Assembly: GCA_009779655.1 (NCBI GenBank)
Contig: WRDV01000044.1
Span: 1 to 7,684 of the forward strand
Source of the DNA: Dehalococcoidia bacterium
GTDB taxonomy: Bacteria > Chloroflexota > Dehalococcoidia > Dehalococcoidales > UBA1222
Reading direction: 5' to 3'
Length of the DNA: 7,684 nt
Part shown: in pieces, positions 1 through 4,970 of the stretch
Layout of the letters: each line of letters opens with the position of its first letter
Position numbering within the stretch: position 1 is the stretch's first letter
Position numbers and translations under genes: made by a program
The notes under the pieces: model-generated
What the model saw: only the letters and a program-made list of their open reading frames with translations
The model's database searches: none
What the model was told of the DNA's origin: nothing

Positions 1-24
1 GAGCTGCTGAAGGCAGGCAAGTAA
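1..24 (+). CDS. C-terminal end of an upstream gene (partial)
   Basis: The window opens in frame 1 with seven sense codons (E-L-L-K-A-G-K) followed by TAA at 22-24. The next gene's GTG follows one base later, which is the tight packing seen in phage and plasmid operons. Nothing can be said about function from seven residues, and the reading frame is inferred from the spacing only. Confidence 0.4.
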   Translation, partial: ELLKAGK

Positions 25-25
25 G

Positions 26-247
26 GTGCCCTCTGTCGCTTTACATAACTGTGATTGCATGGAAGGTATGACTACCTGTTCTATCTGTGAAGGCTTCGGG
101 AGAGTGCATCCTGTGTCAGACGGCAAGACTGACTATTCAAAGGCTGTGTACTGCCAATGCCATGCTAAAGCGGGGCAAGAGATACCGGGAAGTATTAATC
201 ATGTGCGCGATGACGGCTACATAGTGGCTAATAAAGTGGGAATGTAA
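26..247 (+). CDS. Small cysteine-rich (zinc-finger-like) phage/plasmid protein
   Basis: A 73-residue protein that I cannot assign to a named family. The central part has C18-x2-C21 followed by E-G-F-G, which resembles the CxxCxGxG element of DnaJ-type zinc fingers. A second C-x-C follows at C43/C45, so a four-Cys metal site is plausible. C9 and C11 are extra cysteines near the start. The GTG at 26 is chosen because it lies one base after the previous stop, with a GAAGG element at 9-13. In-frame ATGs at 59 and 68 are alternatives, and starting at 68 would remove the first 14 residues but keep the zinc-finger-like part. Residues 4-15 look like the first strand and motif-I region of phage N6/N4 DNA methyltransferases, but no catalytic motif follows. 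The stop overlaps the next gene's ATG by one base (TAATG), suggesting translational coupling. Confidence 0.55.
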   Translation: MPSVALHNCDCMEGMTTCSICEGFGRVHPVSDGKTDYSKAVYCQCHAKAGQEIPGSINHVRDDGYIVANKVGM

Positions 248-1518
248 TGGAAGACCCTGTAATCGTTGAGTTAGTTTCAGGTTATGACTTCATTTGGGAG
301 CAAAGCGGAGTTAGGGTTGAAGTACGGCGCATAGACGTAGACAGACGCGATATTAAAGCTGAGTTGACGATTTATTACACATCAATACCAGCTCAGTTAC
401 AACCTCAGTTTGTGAAACGCTCAAATCTTAATCTTTTAGCTGACAGCACGCGCAATACACTGGCTGACAGATTGCAAAAATCCCATAAGGAACATGTTGA
501 CTGGGATAGGGTAATCGAGGTTGTTACTAACCAAACGATTGAGTTATTCAGACGCGGCGGAGAACTAGAGCGAGTTGACCCATTTCGCCCAAGCCTGAAA
601 CCGCCTGAGTATCTTGTTAAGCCTTTAATCCTTAAAAATCAACCTAATATCCTTGTTGGATTCCCGGGAAGTTTCAAGTCGTTTACGGCGGCTGCTTTAA
701 CTTTTTGTTGTATGTTGCCATGGCAGGATAATCCAATGGGATGGCGCACACCTTCAACCATGCAAAACGTATTGATATTGACATGGGAAGAGCAAATAAG
801 CGATGTAGATTTCTGTATGAGGCGCATGATAAACGGAATGTCTCTTGCCGCGATCGCTCCATATTTCCGCAAGTGTAAATACCCGATCTTTCAAATGGAA
901 GATACCATCAACTACTACGTAGATAAAGTTAAGCCCGACTTAATCATTATTGATAGCCTAGGCCCGGCTGTCGGCGGTGATCTTAATGCACCGGAGCCAG
1001 CGTTTAAGTTTTTTGGAGTGCTAAGCCGCCTTAACGTAACAACACTAACCATTGCGCACCCTGCTAAAAACACTGATGAGAACGCAAAGCTGACTGTGTT
1101 TGGCTCACAGTTCTATACAGCGGAAGCAAGAAATATATGGGAGTCACAGCGCGTAGAAAACCCAAACCCAAGCGAGGCAACCATAATATTCCATCAGCGC
1201 AAAACTCCGCAATCGTTTGGCAAATACCCTGAGATGGGTATGAAAATTAAGTTTATCGGAGACGGCGAAGATATTGAGTCAAGCGCCATTATCTCAAGAT
1301 GCAACCCTGAGGATGAGCCTGATGGGCTGCGTAAAATGTCCAACTCTAAGCGCATAGAGGCGGCATTAAAAGATATGGGGAAAATGACAACGCTGGAGCT
1401 GTCTACTGAATTGTGTATTGATAAAGATATAGTCAGGGTAGAGCTTAACAGGCTTCACGATAAGAATGTTGTCTACAAGTTAGAAAATAAAACATGGGGG
1501 TTAGCGGCTTATGTCTAG
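247..1518 (+). CDS. RepA-like AAA/RecA-fold ATPase with C-terminal winged helix
   Basis: A 423-residue protein of the RepA/DnaB-like RecA-fold ATPase type (AAA_25 class) found in phage and plasmid replication modules. The N-terminal ~115 residues are a poorly conserved accessory region. The ATPase core starts near residue 117. Walker A is GFPGSFKS at 138-145 with K144. Walker B is DLIIIDS at 231-237. A histidine-containing switch segment, TIAHPAK, lies at 268-274, followed by GSQFYTAEARNIW at 286-298, which is characteristic of this family. Residues about 366-420 look like a winged helix-turn-helix, suitable for DNA binding. The likely role is an ATP-driven helicase or helicase loader acting at an origin. 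A repeat-rich non-coding region starts 13 bases after the stop, a context that fits an initiator acting beside its own origin. The start is coupled to the preceding gene through TAATG. Function as helicase, loader or regulator cannot be told apart here. Confidence 0.8.
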   Translation: MEDPVIVELVSGYDFIWEQSGVRVEVRRIDVDRRDIKAELTIYYTSIPAQLQPQFVKRSNLNLLADSTRNTLADRLQKSHKEHVDWDRVIEVVTNQTIELFRRGGELERVDPFRPSLKPPEYLVKPLILKNQPNILVGFPGSFKSFTAAALTFCCMLPWQDNPMGWRTPSTMQNVLILTWEEQISDVDFCMRRMINGMSLAAIAPYFRKCKYPIFQMEDTINYYVDKVKPDLIIIDSLGPAVGGDLNAPEPAFKFFGVLSRLNVTTLTIAHPAKNTDENAKLTVFGSQFYTAEARNIWESQRVENPNPSEATIIFHQRKTPQSFGKYPEMGMKIKFIGDGEDIESSAIISRCNPEDEPDGLRKMSNSKRIEAALKDMGKMTTLELSTELCIDKDIVRVELNRLHDKNVVYKLENKTWGLAAYV

Positions 1519-1545
1519 AAATCTTAAAAACGTAACACTTTTTAG

Positions 1546-1565
1546 ATGTTACGTAACATGTTACG
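1546..1565. repeat. Two interlocked 14-bp palindromes
   Basis: ATGTTACGTAACAT (1546-1559) and CGTAACATGTTACG (1552-1565) are each perfect palindromes, and they share the CGTAACAT bases at 1552-1559. Together they hold three copies of the 7-mer in alternating orientation. This geometry suits a dimeric DNA-binding protein that can occupy either of two overlapping sites. Confidence 0.75.
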
Positions 1566-1572
1566 AAAGGTA

Positions 1573-1621
1573 GCGTAACAGTGTTATAACCCCCCTTAAG
1601 GGGGTTATAACACTGTTACGC
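1573..1621. repeat. 49-bp near-perfect inverted repeat
   Basis: The left arm runs from GCGTAACAGTGTTATAA into six C. The right arm is five G followed by the exact complement TTATAACACTGTTACGC, around a central TTAA. The arms pair over 22 positions with one unpaired C. The outer ends are inverted copies of the array repeat. No T-tract follows on either strand, so an ordinary intrinsic terminator is unlikely. A structured origin element, a very long operator or a cruciform are better fits. Confidence 0.85.
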
Positions 1622-1727
1622 ACCCCAAATTCAGAGGATTTTAAGAGAGAAAAGCGTAACAAAAAAGCGTAACAAATAATTTCAGTCTGCCATTCTAGCG
1701 CAAAATAGTCAGTGGGTAAAGCTGTAT

Positions 1728-1757
1728 TTGAATAAAAATATATTAATGCGATATAAT
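1728..1757 (+). promoter_or_regulatory. Possible sigma70-type promoter
   Basis: TTGAAT at 1728-1733 and a perfect TATAAT at 1752-1757 are separated by 18 bases. The sequence is AT-rich, where such matches arise easily. If active it would transcribe rightward through about 140 bases into the tRNA, acting as a second promoter for the tRNA and the operon. Confidence 0.35.
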
Positions 1758-1858
1758 TGCGCTTTACCAATCACCCTACGAATAAATCTGGCTGGTCGTT
1801 GGTTTCATTTAACATAATATTGGCGATACTACACAAATATTTTGGTTGCGATGTTAAT

Positions 1859-1887
1859 TTGCTATCCAATTTATATTTGGCTAAAAT
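1859..1887 (+). promoter_or_regulatory. Predicted promoter of the tRNA gene and probably the por operon
   Basis: The -35 is TTGCTA (1859-1864) and the -10 is TAAAAT (1882-1887), with an ideal 17-base spacer. Transcription would begin around 1893-1896, a few bases before the mature tRNA 5' end at 1897. No terminator is seen after the tRNA, so the same transcript could run into the oxidoreductase genes. Confidence 0.6.
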
Positions 1888-1896
1888 TGTCCTTTC

Positions 1897-1969
1897 GCCC
1901 CTGTAGCTCAGCTGGATAGAGCACTGGCCTCCGAAGCCAGGAGCGGGCGTTCGAGTCGCCCCGGGGGCA
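1897..1969 (+). tRNA. trnR: tRNA-Arg (anticodon CCG)
   Basis: A complete cloverleaf can be drawn. The acceptor stem GCCCCTG (1897-1903) pairs with CGGGGGC (1962-1968) with one T-G wobble, and the discriminator is A1969. The D stem is GCTC/GAGC with GG in the loop. The anticodon stem CTGGC/GCCAG encloses loop CTCCGAA, giving anticodon CCG at 1931-1933, which reads the Arg codon CGG. The T stem GGGCG/CGCCC encloses TTCGAGT. The variable loop is four bases (GAGC). The next bases are TAA, so CCA is not encoded and must be added after 3' processing. Confidence 0.95.
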
Positions 1970-1989
1970 TAAAATAGGAGTTAATAATT

Positions 1990-2007
1990 ATGGAGGTGAA
2001 TTATTAA
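1990..2007 (+). CDS. Possible five-codon leader ORF (M-E-V-N-Y)
   Basis: ATG at 1990 is preceded by AGGAG (1976-1980) at a 9-base spacing and is followed by four codons and TAA (2005-2007). Its stop shares one base with the ATT proposed as the start of porG (ATTAA, 2003-2007), an arrangement typical of translational coupling. It could instead be the true porG start after a one-base indel, since removing one T of 2004-2005 would join it in frame. So small an ORF cannot be confirmed from sequence. Confidence 0.3.
   Translation: MEVNY
1992..1998 (+). promoter_or_regulatory. Ribosome binding site that decides the porG start
   Basis: GGAGGTG is a near-full Shine-Dalgarno match. Six bases separate GGAGG from the ATT codon at 2003. 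The first ordinary start codon in the porG frame (TTG 2030) is 33 bases downstream with no such site, so this element is the main argument for initiation at ATT. Confidence 0.6.
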
Positions 2008-2572
2008 TACTGACATCGTTGCCATTAGATTGCACGGCCGTGGAGGGCAGGGTGCAGTCACGTCCGCGGAGCTTGTAGCGCAGGCAGTAATTGCCGAGGG
2101 CAGGTATGCTCAAGCTTTCCCCAGCTTCGGCCCTGAACGCCGAGGCGCTCCGGTTCAGGCTTTCATTCGCATCAGTGACAAGCAAATTCGTATTCGCGCT
2201 GATGTTACCGAGCCTGATATTGTCATTGTTCTTGACCCGGGATTACTCACTATCGTCAATGTTACTGCCGGGCTCAAGAAAAATGGATTGGTTGTAGTAA
2301 ACGCCAAATCCATGGACGCGATTCCTCAGGAAATTCGCGACAACTTCCGTGTGGCATGTATTGACGCCAATGTAGTGGCCAAGGAAGTGCTTGGCGTACC
2401 GATTGTCAATACCACTATGCTTGGGGCATTTATAAAGGCTTCCGGAGCTATCACATTGGAAGCGTTAGCCGAGCCTATCAAGCATCGGTTTGGCAAGCTG
2501 GCAGAGAAGAATTTCAATGCCATGAAGCGTGCTTATGATGAAACTCAGTTGAAGGAGTTGGCTCATGCCTAA
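2003..2572 (+). CDS. porG: 2-oxoacid:ferredoxin oxidoreductase, gamma subunit
   Basis: This is the gamma subunit of the four-subunit pyruvate/2-oxoacid:ferredoxin oxidoreductase, corresponding to domain III of one-chain PFOR. It acts in the cytoplasm in CoA-dependent oxidative decarboxylation. Read from ATT 2003 it is 189 residues, matching the usual ~180-190. It begins N-T-D-I-V-A-I-R-L and then carries the signature HGRGGQG at residues 11-17, followed by AQAFPSFGPERRGAPV, which is also typical. The frame is closed upstream by TGA at 1997-1999. The first conventional start, TTG 2030, falls right at the signature and would delete the first beta strand, giving 180 residues. I therefore prefer ATT, read as Met, though an ATG-to-ATT error or a one-base indel is possible. 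It is the first gene of the operon and overlaps porD by 8 bases. Substrate could be pyruvate or another 2-oxoacid. Confidence 0.88.
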   Translation: MNTDIVAIRLHGRGGQGAVTSAELVAQAVIAEGRYAQAFPSFGPERRGAPVQAFIRISDKQIRIRADVTEPDIVIVLDPGLLTIVNVTAGLKKNGLVVVNAKSMDAIPQEIRDNFRVACIDANVVAKEVLGVPIVNTTMLGAFIKASGAITLEALAEPIKHRFGKLAEKNFNAMKRAYDETQLKELAHA

Positions 2573-2855
2573 ACCAGACAACGAACTGACATGGAAAGAC
2601 CTTGAGATTGGTTGTATTGTCACCAATCCCGGCAGTGCAGCCGTATATCGCACAGGCGATTGGCGTTCTCAGCGACCTGAGTACGATTTTTCTCGTTGCA
2701 TCAAGTGTGGAGTATGCCAGATGAATTGTCCTGAAGACAGCGTTAAGAAAAACGAACTTGGGTACTATGAGGCGGATCTGTATCACTGCAAGGGTTGCGG
2801 TATTTGTTCTCGCGAGTGCCCCGTATGGGTTATCAGCATGAAGGAGGAATCCTAA
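2565..2855 (+). CDS. porD: 2-oxoacid:ferredoxin oxidoreductase, delta (2[4Fe-4S]) subunit
   Basis: A 96-residue bacterial-type ferredoxin subunit that passes electrons from the catalytic beta subunit's cluster outward. Two complete C-x2-C-x2-C-x3-C-P motifs are visible, C45/48/51/55 and C75/78/81/85, enough for two [4Fe-4S] clusters. The ~40-residue N-terminal extension, with N-P-G-S before a T-G-D-W-R segment, is the usual PorD feature that docks it on the complex. The length is normal for the family. The ATG lies 7 bases after AAGGAG (2552-2557), inside the end of porG, and the stop abuts the porA ATG with no gap, so the subunits are likely made in a coupled way. Confidence 0.93.
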   Translation: MPKPDNELTWKDLEIGCIVTNPGSAAVYRTGDWRSQRPEYDFSRCIKCGVCQMNCPEDSVKKNELGYYEADLYHCKGCGICSRECPVWVISMKEES

Positions 2856-4031
2856 ATGACAAAACGAGTGGGCATGGAGGTTTCTGTTGCAATCGCTGAA
2901 GCGGTAAAGCTTGCTGATGCAGACGTGGTAGCGGTTTATCCGATTACTCCGCAGACGCATATTGTTGAGCATCTTGCTGAGCTTGTAGTTAGCGGCGAGC
3001 TGGATGCTGAGTATATTACGGTTGAGAGTGAGCATTCAGCTATGAGTGCTTGTCTTGGCTCTGCTGCTGCCGGCGCGCGTACTTACACCGCTACAGCTAG
3101 TCAGGGTCTTGAGTTAATGCAGGAAACACTTTATGTGGCTTCAGGTATGCGTCTTCCTATCGTGATGACTGTTGCCAACCGTGCTGTTTCCGCCCCGCTT
3201 TCTATTTGGGGCGACCATTCTGATGTGATGACAGTACGCGATACAGGATGGATTCAAATATTCAACGAGAATGGACAAGAGGTTGTTGACAATACCATCT
3301 GTGCTTTCCGCATCGCTGAGAACCGCAATGTTCTGTTACCGGTTATGGTGCACATGGATGGTTTCCATCTGTCGCACGTTATTGAGCCAATATTGTTATC
3401 GGATGAGGAGCAGGTTCGGGCATTTTTGCCGGTTAACAATTATCCGTTGCCTTTACATCCTTCAAAACCGGTTGCTATGGGTGATTTCGCTCCTCCGTTT
3501 ATTTACACTGAGGCTAAATGGGCGCATGAACAAGCCCTGCGTAATTCTAAGAAAGTTATCCTAGAGGTATGGGATGCTTTCGCTAAAGAATTTGGTCGTC
3601 AATATAAGCCTGTTGAGACATATTGCGCTGAAGGCGCTAAGACATTGCTCTTTACTATGGGCAGCTTCTCTGAGACGGCAATGACATCTATAGATAAGAT
3701 GCGCGCCGATGGTCTTGATATCGGCTTGGTCAAACTGCGCTTATGGAGGCCGTTCCCCTTTGAAGAACTGCGTGATGTAGTAAAGGGAGTTGATACTCTT
3801 ATTGTACTGGATCGCGCCTTATCCACCGGCGGCCCCGGCGGGCCGGTATGCTCAGAAATCCGCTCGGCATTTTATAACCTGAATCCGCGTCCGCAGATAG
3901 TTAGCTTCGTTGGAGGCCTTGGCGGCCGCGATATTACGATTGAAGGCTTTGAGTCTATCGTCAGGAGCGGTATGGAAATTGCCAAGTCCGGCAGCGATAA
4001 GGAATTCCAGATATTTGGAGTGAGGGAATAG
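2856..4031 (+). CDS. porA: 2-oxoacid (pyruvate):ferredoxin oxidoreductase, alpha subunit
   Basis: A 391-residue alpha subunit covering the pyrimidine-binding domain I and domain II of PFOR. The N-terminal YPITPQT at 28-34 holds the Thr of the substrate pocket. VESEHSAM at 56-63 includes E59, equivalent to the Glu that activates thiamine diphosphate. NRAVSAP at 108-114 includes the Arg expected to hold the substrate carboxylate. GDHSD at 119-123 and the C-terminal GGLGGRD at 353-359 are further family signatures. T31 and R109 appear to correspond to the pyruvate-binding Thr and Arg of one-chain PFORs, which favours pyruvate, but VorB-type enzymes are close relatives. The start follows a strong AAGGAGG (2841-2847) at 8 bases. 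Length and motifs are intact, with no sign of decay. Three bases separate it from porB. Confidence 0.92.
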   Translation: MTKRVGMEVSVAIAEAVKLADADVVAVYPITPQTHIVEHLAELVVSGELDAEYITVESEHSAMSACLGSAAAGARTYTATASQGLELMQETLYVASGMRLPIVMTVANRAVSAPLSIWGDHSDVMTVRDTGWIQIFNENGQEVVDNTICAFRIAENRNVLLPVMVHMDGFHLSHVIEPILLSDEEQVRAFLPVNNYPLPLHPSKPVAMGDFAPPFIYTEAKWAHEQALRNSKKVILEVWDAFAKEFGRQYKPVETYCAEGAKTLLFTMGSFSETAMTSIDKMRADGLDIGLVKLRLWRPFPFEELRDVVKGVDTLIVLDRALSTGGPGGPVCSEIRSAFYNLNPRPQIVSFVGGLGGRDITIEGFESIVRSGMEIAKSGSDKEFQIFGVRE

Positions 4032-4034
4032 CTT

Positions 4035-4970
4035 ATGCAAAATTTAAATATTTATGCTCCTAGACTTCTTGAGAAAGCCGAGTCTTTCTCACCCGGACAT
4101 CGTGCCTGCATCGGTTGCGGTGAAGTTCTGGCTGTGAGATTGGTTACTAAGGCAATGGGCAAGAGTGTAGTTATCGTTAATGCCACCGGTTGTATGGAAA
4201 TTATTGCTTCACAGGTTCCATACACGACGTGGAATGTGCCTTGGATACATACTCTGTTTGATAACACCGCGGCTGTGGCGTCGGGTATAGAGCGCGGGCT
4301 TAAAGTGCTTATGCGTAAAGGACGTATTCCGCAAGAGGAAATCAACGTGGCGGCTATTGGCGGCGACGGCGCAACCTTTGACATTGGGTTTCAGGCGTTA
4401 TCGGGCGCTATGGAACGCGGGCACAAGTTTCTGTATGTCTGTTTTGACAATGAAGCTTATATGAATACCGGGGTTCAGCGCTCTTCGGCAACTCCTTTTG
4501 GAGCGACCACGACAACCTCGCCTGCCGGAAAGAGGGGCATGGGGCAGTTCTCATGGAAAAAAGATATGCCGGCCATTGCCGTAGCGCATAACATTCCATA
4601 TGTGGCTACTGCCTGCCCGAGCTATCCTTTTGATATGATTCAAAAAGTAAAGAAAGCCCAGTCTTTTGACGGACCGTCGTATATTCAGATTTTCTCGGTC
4701 TGTCCTACAGGGTGGCGTACTACCGGCGATATCAGCATTCGCTTGGGCCGCTTGGCAGTTGAAACGGGGGTATTCCCGCTTTATGAGGTCGAGAACGGTA
4801 AGTATAAGATGAGCATGGATTTCCCAAAACTTAAGCCGCTTACTGATTATACTAAGCCACAAGGACGATTCCGACATCTTTCACCGGAAACCATGGATCA
4901 AATTCAGGAGAAAGTGGTGCAGAAGTACAACGAAATCAAAGCCAAAGCTAACTGCGAGGTGAAGGCATGA
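4035..4970 (+). CDS. porB: 2-oxoacid (pyruvate):ferredoxin oxidoreductase, beta (ThDP) subunit
   Basis: A 311-residue beta subunit that binds thiamine diphosphate and the proximal [4Fe-4S] cluster (domain VI of PFOR). The cluster ligands are visible: C25 and C28 in GHRACIGCGE, C53 in NATGC, and C223 in SVCPTGW. The ThDP/Mg motif begins GGDGATFDIGF at 109-119 and ends at DNEAYMNTG (138-146). The segment QRSSATPFGATTTTSP is highly typical of PorB. The C-terminal end, with P-L-Y-E-V-E and G-R-F-R-H-L, matches the pyruvate group. Length is as expected. The ribosome binding site is weaker than its neighbours' (GAGG about 8 bases upstream, in the end of porA). The stop overlaps the next ATG by four bases (ATGA), binding the following flavoprotein gene tightly to the core subunits. 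Confidence 0.93.
   Translation: MQNLNIYAPRLLEKAESFSPGHRACIGCGEVLAVRLVTKAMGKSVVIVNATGCMEIIASQVPYTTWNVPWIHTLFDNTAAVASGIERGLKVLMRKGRIPQEEINVAAIGGDGATFDIGFQALSGAMERGHKFLYVCFDNEAYMNTGVQRSSATPFGATTTTSPAGKRGMGQFSWKKDMPAIAVAHNIPYVATACPSYPFDMIQKVKKAQSFDGPSYIQIFSVCPTGWRTTGDISIRLGRLAVETGVFPLYEVENGKYKMSMDFPKLKPLTDYTKPQGRFRHLSPETMDQIQEKVVQKYNEIKAKANCEVKA

Larger units (their letters stand above)
1531..1674. repeat. Array of eight CGTAACA/TGTTACG repeats (iteron-like)
   Basis: The 7-mer CGTAACA occurs directly at 1531-1537, 1552-1558, 1574-1580, 1655-1661 and 1668-1674. It occurs inverted (TGTTACG) at 1547-1553, 1559-1565 and 1614-1620. The copies at 1574, 1655 and 1668 extend to GCGTAACA, and the one at 1614 matches it in reverse. 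Eight copies of a 7-mer in 144 bases is far above chance. Function as initiator (iteron) or repressor binding sites is inferred from the neighbouring ATPase with a winged helix. Confidence 0.8.
1519..1896. other. AT-rich non-coding region; candidate replication origin or control region
   Basis: These 378 bases have no convincing gene. The left part (1531-1674) carries eight CGTAACA copies and a 49-bp palindrome. The right part (about 1675-1890) is strongly AT-rich, with two promoter-like patterns, the second driving the tRNA. Repeats next to an AT-rich stretch and beside a RepA-like ATPase gene is the usual layout of an iteron origin. An operator array for a repressor is the main alternative. 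No integrase gene or partial tRNA copy is visible. Confidence 0.5.

Noticed and set aside
1573..1621. Palindrome as an intrinsic terminator
   Set aside because: There is no run of T after the stem on either strand, and the AT-rich stem halves do not resemble a usual terminator.
1531..1674. CRISPR array
   Set aside because: The repeats are only 7-8 bases, lie in both orientations and have irregular spacing, so they do not form repeat-spacer units.
1561..1770. 69-residue open frame on the minus strand across the repeat array
   Set aside because: It would run through the palindrome and four array repeats, has no convincing ribosome binding site and shows no family features.
2514..3035. 173-residue open frame on the minus strand
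   Set aside because: It lies opposite porD and porA, which have full family motifs, and its protein has no recognisable domain. It is a by-product of the codon pattern of the real genes.
4052..4384. 110-residue open frame on the minus strand
   Set aside because: It is antisense to the ThDP-binding part of porB, with no ribosome binding site or recognisable motif.
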